Assembly: GCA_001801365.1 (NCBI GenBank)
Contig: MGXL01000052.1
Location: 1 to 6,545, forward strand
Direction: 5' to 3'
DNA length: 6,545 nt
Source of the DNA: Gammaproteobacteria bacterium RBG_16_57_12
Lineage (GTDB): Bacteria; Pseudomonadota; Gammaproteobacteria; RBG-16-57-12
Shown here: positions 1 to 6,534 of the stretch, piece by piece
How positions within the stretch are numbered: position 1 is the first letter of the stretch
Layout of the letters: the number at the start of each line of letters is the position of its first letter
Made by a program: the position numbers and the translations under genes
The notes under the pieces: generated by a model
Told to the model about the DNA's origin: nothing
Seen by the model: the letters and a program-made list of their open reading frames with translations, nothing else
The model's database searches: none

Positions 1-460
1 AGATCTGGGTATCATCACCCCGGAAGTGGAGGCCTTGCGTCGCCGCTTCGATTTGCCCGGCATGAAGATACTGCAATTCGCCTTTGACAGCGATGCCGCC
101 AATCCCTATCTGCCGCATTATCATGAAAAAAACTGCGTGGTGTATACCGGCACCCATGATAACAACACCACGGTGGGCTGGTATGCGGCATTGCCCGCGC
201 CTGTGCAGGAACGGGTGCAGGAGTATCTGGGCAGACCGCGGGAAATGATGCCGTGGCCATTGGCACGTTGTGCCTACGCCTCCGTGGCGAAACTGGCCAT
301 CCTTCCCATGCAGGACGTGCTCGCTCTGGGCGCAGAGGGCCGGATGAATACGCCGGGCACTGCCGAAGGCAATTGGCGCTGGCGGTTCGACTGGACCCAA
401 CTGCCCTCCGGCCTGCCGGAACACCTCAACCAGCTTGCCAGGCTCTACGGACGCCGCTGA
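1..460 (+). CDS. malQ: 4-alpha-glucanotransferase (amylomaltase), C-terminal part, 5' end outside window
   Basis: This is the last 152 codons of a GH77 amylomaltase, a cytoplasmic enzyme that moves alpha-1,4-glucan segments between maltodextrins and releases glucose. The reading frame is open from base 2, so the gene continues upstream; the family is usually about 500 residues or longer. The fragment opens with DLGIITPEVEALR, the stretch that directly follows the general acid/base glutamate (Glu340 in Thermus aquaticus amylomaltase), so the window seems to cut exactly after that codon. It continues with the family signature LPGMKILQFAF. Then comes YTGTHDNNTTVGW, whose Asp (bases 158-160) matches the conserved third catalytic-site aspartate (Asp395 in T. 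aquaticus). The end, ARLYGRR, is a normal family C-terminus, so this end is complete. GTG at base 26 is an internal codon, not a start. The nucleophile Asp lies outside the window. The gene converges with glgP, 38 bp away. Confidence 0.95.
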   Translation, partial: DLGIITPEVEALRRRFDLPGMKILQFAFDSDAANPYLPHYHEKNCVVYTGTHDNNTTVGWYAALPAPVQERVQEYLGRPREMMPWPLARCAYASVAKLAILPMQDVLALGAEGRMNTPGTAEGNWRWRFDWTQLPSGLPEHLNQLARLYGRR

Positions 461-498
461 GCAACGACCCCTGTCACCCACTTTTTTTCAGCAGGCTG

Positions 499-3057
499 TT
501 ATATCCAGAGCATCAGGCCGGCTTCAAAGCGGTGCGCCAGATACTGGTGATGGGGATAGATACGTATCTTGTAGTATTGCAGGCCGGGCAGGGGTGGTTC
601 GATAGCCAGACTGAAAAGAGTTTCGCCGGACGGCAGGCTCTCGATGACCGATAAGGGATGACTCTTCTGACAGATAAACTCGCCTGTCTCGCCTTCGGTG
701 CCGATCATACATTCGACATACACATCGGTTGGTTGCAGGTCACCGAGTGCAACCGCCACCCTGAGATGTAATTGTTCACCGGCAGTGATGGCACTGGGGG
801 CTTCATCGGCCCGGCGGATCCTGACCTGTGGCCAGGCATTTCTGATCCTGGTTTTCCAGGCGGCCAGTTCGCTGGCGGGTGCGCCGTCGTCTTTTGCCAG
901 GGCAAAGTGATGCTGGCTGGCCTTGGTGTAATAGTCGCGCACATAGTCCATCACCATGCGCTGCGAGTTGTAGCGTGGAATGGTGGACTGCATGGAGGCC
1001 TTGGACATCTTGACCCAGGCTTCGGAGAAACCGTGGCCGTTGCGGGCGAAATACAGCGGGATGACCTGTTCCTCGAGTATGCTGATCAGTTCATTGCCCT
1101 CTTGCTGATCCCGATAGGCGGGATCGCACTCCGGACCATGGGGCGTGATGGCCCAGCCGTTCTCACCGTCATAGCCTTCGCCCCACCAGCCATCCAGTAC
1201 ACTGAGATTGATGACGCCGTTGATGCCGGCCTTTTGCCCCGAGGTGCCGCTGGCCTCGAGGGGATATTCAGGCGTATTGAGCCAGACATCGACACCGCTG
1301 ACCAGTTTGCGCGACAGCCCCAGGTCATAGCCCTCCAGTAACAGAATCTTCCCTTCAAACTCGGGGCGGCGTGAGAAGTCGTGGATGGTCTGTATCAGCC
1401 TCTGCCCCGGCACGTCGTGGGGATGCGCCTTGCCGGCAAATAGCAGGATTACCGGGCGTTTCGGATCATTGAGCAATCTCGCCAGGCGCTCCGGACTGGA
1501 GAACAGCAGCGTGGCGCGCTTATAGGTGGCAAAACGCCGGGCAAAACCCAGGATCAGGATATCGGTCTCATCGGGTTGCAATGAGCGTGTGATGCGGCTG
1601 ATCAGGGCCTGAGTGCATTTGTTTCGCTTGAGCTGGTTGAGGACGCGGCGGTTGACATATTCGAGCAGATTCGCCTTGAGCGACTGGCGCAGGCTCCAGA
1701 AGGCATGATCGGGTATCTCGGCGATGCGTTGCCAGTAGTCTTCGTTGCGCAGTTCATTGCGCCAGCCGCCCCCGAAACGAAGATCGAACAATCCGGCCCA
1801 TTCCTTGGCGAGAAAGGTCGGTACATGGACACCATTAGTGACATGTGCCATCGGATTTTCCTGGGGAGGGATTTGCGGCCAGATTTTACCTTCCATCTGG
1901 GAGGCCACCCCGCCATGGATGCGGCTCACGCCGTTGTGCAGGCGCGACCCCCGCAACACCAGCGTGGTCATGTTGAATATCTCCAGATTATCCGCGGTGC
2001 TGCCCAGCGAGAAGAAGCCCGCCATATCGATGCCGAGTTCGCCGACGTAGTTATTGAAATAGCTCTTAACCAGGGACTGGTCAAAGATGTCATGTCCCGC
2101 CGGCACGGGGGTGTGAGTGGTGAACACGGTGCCGGCGGCCACCAGTTCCAGGGCGCTGGCAAAGGTCATGCCGTTTTTGACATACTCCCGGCAGCGCTCC
2201 AGTATCTGGAAGGCGGCATGGCCTTCGTTGATATGCCAGACGGTGGGGTTCAGGCCCAGGGCGCGGATGGCGCGGATGCCGCCGATGCCGAGCACGATTT
2301 CCTGCTGAATCCGGGTGTTCTTGTCCCCGCCGTAGAGCTGGTGGGTGATGGCGCGGTCGTGATCGTTGTTCTCGGGCAAATCGGTATCAAGCAGATAAAG
2401 CGTGATGCGCCCGGCCATGGCCATCCAGACCTTGATGCTGACCATCCTGCCCGGGAAGGCGACCTGAATCAGGATTTCGCGCCCGTTCTGATCCAGGGCG
2501 GGGGTGATGGGCAGGTCGTTGAAGTCGGTCGGATTATAGTGCGCGATCTGCCGGCCCTGGGCATCGATGGTCTGCATGAAATAACCCTGCCGGTACAACA
2601 AGCCGATGGCGATAAAGGGTATCCCCATATCGCTGGCCGCCTTGCAATGATCGCCCGCCAGTATGCCCAGCCCGCCGGAATAAATGGGCAGGCTTTCATA
2701 AAAGCCATATTCCGCGCAAAAATACGCCACCAGTTCCTTTGCCGGATCCAGCAGCTCGCCGATTTCCTGGCTGACCTCTTCCTTGCGGTAGGTATCATAG
2801 ACCGACAGGGCGCGGTGATAGTCTTCAATGAAAATACTGTCCCGGGCCGCCTCATCCAGGCGCTGTTGCGAGATGCGCCGCAGAAATACCTTGGGATTAT
2901 GCCCGCAGGCGGTCCACAAGTGTGGATCCAGGCGCATGAACAGGCTGCGCACATGACGCTCCCAGGTGTAAAAAAGATCATTGGCCAGTTCAGTGATACG
3001 GTAAATACGCTTGGGGATGACGGGATGAACTTCAATGGCAAAACGGGTACCGCTCAT
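499..3057 (-). CDS. glgP: Alpha-glucan (glycogen/maltodextrin) phosphorylase, GT35 family
   Basis: A complete 852-residue PLP-dependent phosphorylase that splits alpha-1,4-glucans with phosphate to give glucose-1-phosphate in the cytoplasm. It resembles the bacterial/archaeal alpha-glucan phosphorylase subfamily (Thermotoga-like, with an N-terminal DUF3417-type region at about residues 13-120) rather than the E. coli GlgP/MalP type. Landmarks in order: SGGLGILAGDH (127-137); HINEGHAAF (275-283); THTPVPAGHD (314-323); GFARRFATYKR (504-514), where Arg508 and Lys513 align with phosphate-site Arg569 and Lys574 of rabbit muscle phosphorylase; and EASGTSGQKAGINGV (601-615), where Lys609 (AAG, complement of 1231-1233) is the expected PLP Schiff-base lysine. 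About 120 C-terminal residues form a less conserved tail ending in MLWI. The start is supported by a GGAG ribosome site (complement of 3065-3068) seven bases before ATG. No key residue is missing. The gene is divergent from the small acidic protein gene. A 457-codon antisense frame on the plus strand is a shadow. Confidence 0.96.
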   Translation of the reverse strand: MSGTRFAIEVHPVIPKRIYRITELANDLFYTWERHVRSLFMRLDPHLWTACGHNPKVFLRRISQQRLDEAARDSIFIEDYHRALSVYDTYRKEEVSQEIGELLDPAKELVAYFCAEYGFYESLPIYSGGLGILAGDHCKAASDMGIPFIAIGLLYRQGYFMQTIDAQGRQIAHYNPTDFNDLPITPALDQNGREILIQVAFPGRMVSIKVWMAMAGRITLYLLDTDLPENNDHDRAITHQLYGGDKNTRIQQEIVLGIGGIRAIRALGLNPTVWHINEGHAAFQILERCREYVKNGMTFASALELVAAGTVFTTHTPVPAGHDIFDQSLVKSYFNNYVGELGIDMAGFFSLGSTADNLEIFNMTTLVLRGSRLHNGVSRIHGGVASQMEGKIWPQIPPQENPMAHVTNGVHVPTFLAKEWAGLFDLRFGGGWRNELRNEDYWQRIAEIPDHAFWSLRQSLKANLLEYVNRRVLNQLKRNKCTQALISRITRSLQPDETDILILGFARRFATYKRATLLFSSPERLARLLNDPKRPVILLFAGKAHPHDVPGQRLIQTIHDFSRRPEFEGKILLLEGYDLGLSRKLVSGVDVWLNTPEYPLEASGTSGQKAGINGVINLSVLDGWWGEGYDGENGWAITPHGPECDPAYRDQQEGNELISILEEQVIPLYFARNGHGFSEAWVKMSKASMQSTIPRYNSQRMVMDYVRDYYTKASQHHFALAKDDGAPASELAAWKTRIRNAWPQVRIRRADEAPSAITAGEQLHLRVAVALGDLQPTDVYVECMIGTEGETGEFICQKSHPLSVIESLPSGETLFSLAIEPPLPGLQYYKIRIYPHHQYLAHRFEAGLMLWI

Positions 3058-3083
3058 ATCACTGCTCCAGGTCTGTAGCCGGC

Positions 3084-3093
3084 TGATTAATCA
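3084..3093. repeat. Perfect 10-bp palindrome in the glgP leader
   Basis: TGATTAATCA is a perfect 10-bp palindrome. It lies between the glgP ribosome site and the candidate glgP -10 element, in the position expected of a small repressor operator. A short palindrome like this can arise by chance, and I recognise no specific regulator for it. Confidence 0.3.
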
Positions 3094-3103
3094 CCGGTCG
3101 CAT

Positions 3104-3133
3104 ATTTTATTAGCTTGGCCCGTTTTTTGCGAA
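3104..3133 (-). promoter_or_regulatory. Candidate promoter for glgP
   Basis: Read on the minus strand, TTCGCA (complement of 3128-3133) and TAAAAT (complement of 3104-3109) are separated by 18 bp and resemble sigma-70 -35 and -10 boxes. The predicted transcript would begin about 40 bases before the glgP ATG. The -10 is good, the -35 mediocre, and the region is AT-rich, so this is only a candidate. Confidence 0.3.
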
Positions 3134-3134
3134 T

Positions 3135-3164
3135 CTGATGCTGGCCGGGCGGGAGGTGTATAAA
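3135..3164 (+). promoter_or_regulatory. Candidate promoter for the small acidic protein gene
   Basis: TATAAA at 3159-3164 matches five of six -10 bases. CTGATG, 18 bp upstream at 3135-3140, is a weak -35. The -35 would sit next to that of the glgP promoter candidate, giving back-to-back divergent promoters. If real, the transcript has a leader of about 225 nt that includes the inverted repeat at 3288-3367. The weak -35 keeps confidence low. Confidence 0.2.
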
Positions 3165-3287
3165 ATCGGATCGGCAATATTGGCTGTGAAAATCAGATAT
3201 AGCTGCTATCTTTTATCTAGGAGCCTGTGAACACATTATATCGAAACCCGCTCGATCGCTGCGGGCTACATCAAATGATCATCCGTC

Positions 3288-3367
3288 TGCATCGGCAAAC
3301 ACTGGAGGTAGGGGTGTATGTTAGCAGGCTGTTAGTGGCCGGTGTTCGGTTATCGCCTGCCGATGCA
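3288..3367 (+). repeat. Nested inverted repeat; possible structured 5' leader RNA
   Basis: TGCATCGGCA (3288-3297) is perfectly complementary to TGCCGATGCA (3358-3367). Directly inside, AACACTGG (3298-3305) pairs with CCGGTGTT (3339-3346), with a single U-G wobble if transcribed on the plus strand. Together they give 18 pairs with a one-sided bulge of 11 nt (3347-3357) and an apical region of 33 nt (3306-3338). The wobble becomes an A-C mismatch in the minus-strand transcript, which favours a plus-strand RNA. The element ends 16 nt before the AAGGGGG ribosome site of the next gene. No T-run follows, so it is not an intrinsic terminator. I do not recognise it as a known riboswitch class. Confidence 0.5.
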
Positions 3368-3397
3368 ATGGGGATGATGATAAGGGGGTAATCGCTT

Positions 3398-3682
3398 ATG
3401 GCTGAAGCGGCTCGTCCGGTGGTGGGTGAATGGTATGCAGGGACCCATGGTGCATTTCGCGTGGTGGCTATGGATGAGGCCAGCAGCACTGTCGAAATTC
3501 AATATTACGATAGTACCCTGGAAGATCTGGATCTGGATGCCTGGGAGGATCTGCAGCCGGTGTTCGTCGCGCCGCCGGAAGACTGGTCCGGTCCGTTCGA
3601 TGATATCGAGCCGCACGAAATGGATGAAGCCGACGAAGCCATGCGCCCGCATGACTGGGGCAGCCCGCTGGACGGAATATAA
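3398..3682 (+). CDS. Small acidic protein, probably DUF6763-like, function unknown
   Basis: A 94-residue protein of unknown function. From memory it resembles a short proteobacterial family annotated DUF6763, with the pattern PVVGxWY, FxVVAxDE, xVEIQYxD, LDLDxW and PPEDWSGP; I could not check this by search. It has 24 Asp/Glu, three Arg and no Lys, so its net charge is about -21. There is no signal peptide, membrane segment or cysteine, which suggests a soluble cytoplasmic protein. Residues 10-50 look like alternating short beta strands that could form a Tudor/SH3-like barrel (inference). The C-terminal half holds a repeated motif: DWSGPFDDI (62-70) and DWGSPLDGI (86-94). The ATG is preceded by AAGGGGG (3382-3388), nine bases away, which supports this start. 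The gene is divergent from glgP and convergent with the Lon-like protease gene, so it is probably monocistronic. The overlapping frames here are shadows. Confidence 0.85.
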   Translation: MAEAARPVVGEWYAGTHGAFRVVAMDEASSTVEIQYYDSTLEDLDLDAWEDLQPVFVAPPEDWSGPFDDIEPHEMDEADEAMRPHDWGSPLDGI

Positions 3683-3733
3683 CAGGAACAGTTGCCATCG
3701 CTGACCGTATTTGTAAGAGAGAACAGCGGGCTG

Positions 3734-6163
3734 TCAGGATGATTCTGTAGCCTCCTCCTTTTCTTTATGTTCACTGTAGGTGTGCTTGATCGCCGCCATT
3801 TCCTGCAACACTTTTTCCACCTGTTCATTGATGCTGCCTTCGGGGAAGTTTCCGGCTTCATTGCGTTGACCGGCTATCTGGCCGCTGAGTAATTCCATGG
3901 CCTCATCCGCGGTGGTGACGGGATAGATGTGGAACTGACCCTGGGCAGCCGCGGCGACGACATCGTGGCGCAGCATCAGATGTTTGACATTGTCCCTGGG
4001 GATCAGCACCCCTTGCCGGCCGGTCAGGCCGCGTTTCAGGCAGATATCAAAAAAGCCTTCGATTTTTTCATTGATGCCGCCGATCGCCTGAACGATCCCG
4101 TGCTGGTTGATGGAGCCGGTGACCGCCAGTTCCTGTGTGAGCGGGATGCCGGTTATCGCCGACAGCAGGCAGCACAGTTCCGCCAGGGAGGCGCTATCAC
4201 CTTCAATATTGCCGTAGGATTGCTCGAACACCAGGCTGGCCGAGAGCGATAAAGGGTGGTGCTTGGAATAATAACCACCGATATAGGATGAGAGTATCAG
4301 CACCCCCTTGGAGTGTATCGGACCGCCCAGCTCGACTTCCCGTTCGATATCGATGACATGACCCTCCCCGACCCGTGCCGTCGCCGTGACCCGGGTGGGC
4401 AGGGCAAAGGAATATTCACCCATGTCGATGACCGACAGGCCGTTGATCTGGGCGATTTTTGCCCCATGAGTGTCGATCAGCAAGGTGCCGCGGATGATCT
4501 CGTCCTGGATCAATTCCCTGGCGCGGCCATGCCGTTCGATCTGTTGATCGATGGCATGTTGCACATGCTCGGCACAGATCATCTGTTGTCCGGCCTGCCT
4601 GGCCCAGTAATCCGCTTCGCTCAGCAGATCGACGATGCTGCGCATATGCGCTGACAGTTTTTCCGCGTCGCCGCAAATGCGGGAGCTATGTTCCACAGTG
4701 CGGGCCACGGCTGAGCGGTCAAAAGGTAACAAGCCCTGCTGCCGGGACAGCGAGGCGATGAAGCGGGCGTATAACTGGATGTTTTCGTCGGACAAGGTCA
4801 GACTGTCCTCAAAATCGGCGACCACCTTGAACAGCTCGCTGAATTCGTTGTCCAGCTCATTGAGCAGGTAATACAGCAGGCGTTCGCCTACCAGTACGAT
4901 TTTAATGTCCAGAGGAATGGGATCCGGCTCAAGGGTAACCGTGCTGATCAGCCCCAGATATTGTCCCAGGGAATCAATGCGGATTTCGCTGGAACGCAGT
5001 ACCCGTTTCAGGCCCTCCCAGGCATAGGGCTGTGTGAGCAACTTGTGGGCGTCCAGGATCAGATAGCCGCCATTGGCGCGGTGCAGCGCGCCGGACTTGA
5101 TTAAAGTGAAATCGGTTATCAGTGCGCCAAGCTGGGAGAGATGCTCAACCCGGCCGACCAGATTCTGATAGGTGGGTTGGTCCTCATAGACGATCGGCAG
5201 GCCGGTGCTTTTGCTGTTATCCACCAATACATTGACCTGATAACGGCGGAAACCGCGGGTTTTCAGGTCCGTAAGCGCCAGTAGCGGAATTTCACCCTCT
5301 TCCGGCTTGCGAAAATCATCGACATTCCTGATCACATCCTGTTGCAATTTATTGAGATGATCGATGACTTCGGGCAGGTCGCAGTAATTCTCCTTGATCG
5401 ATTCAATCAGATGTCCAACCACGGACAGGGCGGTCTCAATAATAATCTCTTTGAGCCGGTCACGGCTTTCCTTGGACCATTGCGGGATGCTCTGGATGAT
5501 TTTCTTCAGCTGTTCCTGAAGCCTGGCGATGATGGCGCCGATGCGTTCCTGCTCACTCTCGGGCAACTGGGCAAATTCGTCAGGGCTGATAACCTCTCCG
5601 TTGACGGTCGGCGCAAAGGCAAAACCGCTGGTGGTGCGTAATAACTTGATATTATTCTGCTCCGCCTCCGCTTGGATTTTCTCGAAGGCCGCTTCTTCTT
5701 TTTTCTTGAAGGATTCTTCGACCTCCTGGGCCCTGGTGCGGTATTCATCACTTTCAAAGGCGGCGGGAATGGCGAGGCGCAGATCCTCGATCACCTTATC
5801 TATATCATGGCGCAGCGAGGTGCCTGTGCCGGGCGGCAGGCGCAATGCCCGGGGGATATGCGGCTGATCAAAATTATTGACATAACACCAATCAGAGGGG
5901 GGCTGGCCCAGGACGGCCTTTTGCTCGAGGAATTGACGGGCAACGGTATGCTTGCCCGTGCCCGGCGGCCCCATAATGAACAGATTATAACCATGACGCC
6001 GGATGCCAATACCGAATTGCACGGCCTTGATGGCCCGTTGCTGGCCGATAATCTCCTGCATGTCATCCAGTTCAGCGGTTGTCTTGAAACTGAACCGGGC
6101 GGGATTGCATTTTTTATAGAGATCCGCAGGCGGTAATGCAGGGACGGATGGTTGTTTTGTCAT
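3734..6163 (-). CDS. Lon-family AAA+ serine protease (LonB/YcbZ/LonC-like)
   Basis: A complete 809-residue Lon-like protease, probably a soluble cytoplasmic oligomer in protein quality control or regulated proteolysis; substrates are unknown. The N-terminal part fits the AAA_32-type ATPase: IIGQQRAIKAVQFG (38-51), then Walker A GPPGTGKHT (65-73, Lys71). A large helical, partly coiled-coil insertion (about 120-290, very charged at 141-170) splits the ATPase. The second half has NGGYLILDA (364-372), a Walker B-like strand with Asp371 followed by Ala, not Glu. The C-terminal Lon protease domain (about 565-765) carries EGDSAS with catalytic Ser657, and IGGINEK with Lys700. The 43-residue spacing equals that of Ser679/Lys722 in E. 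coli Lon. There is no Lon N-terminal substrate domain and no membrane segment, unlike archaeal LonB. The start has AGGA (complement of 6171-6174) seven bases upstream. The highly charged tail (790-809) looks disordered. The gene is longer than E. coli ycbZ (about 586 codons) but typical of this group. Confidence 0.93.
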   Translation of the reverse strand: MTKQPSVPALPPADLYKKCNPARFSFKTTAELDDMQEIIGQQRAIKAVQFGIGIRRHGYNLFIMGPPGTGKHTVARQFLEQKAVLGQPPSDWCYVNNFDQPHIPRALRLPPGTGTSLRHDIDKVIEDLRLAIPAAFESDEYRTRAQEVEESFKKKEEAAFEKIQAEAEQNNIKLLRTTSGFAFAPTVNGEVISPDEFAQLPESEQERIGAIIARLQEQLKKIIQSIPQWSKESRDRLKEIIIETALSVVGHLIESIKENYCDLPEVIDHLNKLQQDVIRNVDDFRKPEEGEIPLLALTDLKTRGFRRYQVNVLVDNSKSTGLPIVYEDQPTYQNLVGRVEHLSQLGALITDFTLIKSGALHRANGGYLILDAHKLLTQPYAWEGLKRVLRSSEIRIDSLGQYLGLISTVTLEPDPIPLDIKIVLVGERLLYYLLNELDNEFSELFKVVADFEDSLTLSDENIQLYARFIASLSRQQGLLPFDRSAVARTVEHSSRICGDAEKLSAHMRSIVDLLSEADYWARQAGQQMICAEHVQHAIDQQIERHGRARELIQDEIIRGTLLIDTHGAKIAQINGLSVIDMGEYSFALPTRVTATARVGEGHVIDIEREVELGGPIHSKGVLILSSYIGGYYSKHHPLSLSASLVFEQSYGNIEGDSASLAELCCLLSAITGIPLTQELAVTGSINQHGIVQAIGGINEKIEGFFDICLKRGLTGRQGVLIPRDNVKHLMLRHDVVAAAAQGQFHIYPVTTADEAMELLSGQIAGQRNEAGNFPEGSINEQVEKVLQEMAAIKHTYSEHKEKEEATESS

Positions 6164-6230
6164 TGTTACGTCCTGATGATTAGACTGTGTCTTGCTTGAG
6201 TTTCACTAGAGGCGCCAGTAAATTAATGGT

Positions 6231-6246
6231 TTTCATCCCCATGAAA
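6231..6246. repeat. Inverted repeat upstream of the Lon-like gene
   Basis: TTTCAT-CCCC-ATGAAA is a perfect 6-bp dyad around four cytosines, 68 bp before the protease start codon. It falls over the predicted transcription start of the candidate promoter at 6248-6276, so it could be an operator or a hairpin at the 5' end of the mRNA. CCCCAT recalls a sigma-32 -10 box, but it points away from the gene and has no -35 at a suitable distance. Confidence 0.35.
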
Positions 6247-6247
6247 C

Positions 6248-6276
6248 ATTCTCAGGCTACCGTAGCCATATTACAA
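6248..6276 (-). promoter_or_regulatory. Candidate promoter for the Lon-like protease gene
   Basis: On the minus strand, TTGTAA (complement of 6271-6276) and GAGAAT (complement of 6248-6253) are spaced by exactly 17 bp, each matching four of six sigma-70 bases. The leader would be about 80 nt. An alternative is an extended -10 (TGCTAATAT, minus strand, around 6282-6290) with only a poor -35. No heat-shock (sigma-32) promoter facing the gene was found. Confidence 0.3.
6255..6267. repeat. Palindrome within the spacer of the candidate promoter
   Basis: GGCTAC-C-GTAGCC is a perfect 6-bp dyad about a single central base. It lies wholly between the -35 and -10 candidates of the protease promoter, a position where a bound repressor or a spacer-distorting activator (MerR-like) would act. 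A regulator cannot be named from this sequence. Confidence 0.35.
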
Positions 6277-6381
6277 GCAGGATATATTAGCAGGAACTAC
6301 AGGGAGTTGAGCAAAGTCACCAAGGGATTGCACAGGGACACACGAATAATAACAACGAATATGATAACTAAAGATGCCTAT

Positions 6382-6402
6382 CGCGCGGTTGCGCGGTATA
6401 AT
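6382..6402 (+). promoter_or_regulatory. Consensus -10 hexamer after a short GC repeat
   Basis: TATAAT at 6397-6402 is a perfect -10 hexamer directing rightward. It directly follows two copies of GCGCGGT (6383-6389 and 6391-6397), which also form a CGCGC/GCGCG dyad with a GGTT loop. No acceptable -35 exists 16-18 bp upstream (GATGCC at 6373-6378), so promoter activity would need an activator. It could drive whatever gene lies beyond the right edge. Confidence 0.2.
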
Positions 6403-6413
6403 GTTTGTCGGTA

Positions 6414-6506
6414 ATGGAAATATCGATCATCAATGGCGTAAAGAATAAAGAGTGGACCAAAGCAGTCGATCAAGAACAGCAACAGTCTTCGTTAACTCAG
6501 CAATAA
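6414..6506 (+). CDS. Possible tiny ORF, 30 codons, unrecognised
   Basis: An ATG-initiated frame of 30 residues starting MEISIING and ending SSLTQQ, closed by two successive TAA stops. The peptide is hydrophilic and rich in Gln (six of 30), with no membrane segment. It starts about 12 bases after the consensus -10 at 6397-6402 but has no convincing ribosome site; only GTCGG lies just upstream. I do not recognise it. It may be a leader peptide for a gene beyond the window or simply a chance frame. Confidence 0.15.
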   Translation: MEISIINGVKNKEWTKAVDQEQQQSSLTQQ

Positions 6507-6534
6507 TAAGCACATAGGGAGATGCTTCGAGCAT

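Noticed and set aside
490..501. AGCAGGCTGTTA repeated at 3323-3334
   Set aside because: A single identical 12-mer pair is about what chance predicts in 6.5 kb; the flanks do not match.
1705..3078. A 457-codon open frame on the plus strand opposite glgP
   Set aside because: It is wholly antisense to a phosphorylase with all expected motifs. Its product is Gly/Ala/His/Asp-rich with no recognisable domain, as expected of the complement of a codon-biased gene. No ribosome site of note precedes it.
3247..3265. Hairpin CCCGC-(9 nt)-GCGGG in the intergenic region
   Set aside because: A five-pair stem with a nine-base loop, no T-run on either strand and no clear positional logic. It could arise by chance in GC-rich sequence.
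3288..3367. A tRNA or tRNA-like gene within the nested inverted repeat
   Set aside because: The outer stem and an ACAC/GTGT pairing loosely mimic acceptor and D arms, but no 5-bp anticodon stem forms, no TTCRA T-loop sits next to the 3' acceptor strand, and CCA is not encoded.
3723..3734. Possible terminator ACAG-CGGG-CTGT at the end of the protease gene
   Set aside because: The stem is only 4 bp and the following minus-strand sequence TCTCTCTT is not a true T-run, so it is too weak to call in the 51-bp convergent gap (3683-3733).
6195..6242. Sigma-32-like promoter (CTTGAG ... CCCCAT)
   Set aside because: The boxes are 36 bp apart, far beyond the usual 11-16 bp, and face away from the protease gene.
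6187..6414. A 75-codon GTG-initiated frame on the plus strand upstream of the protease gene
   Set aside because: It has no ribosome site and no family resemblance, and it runs through the promoter and dyad region. The Arg- and Thr-rich composition looks non-coding.
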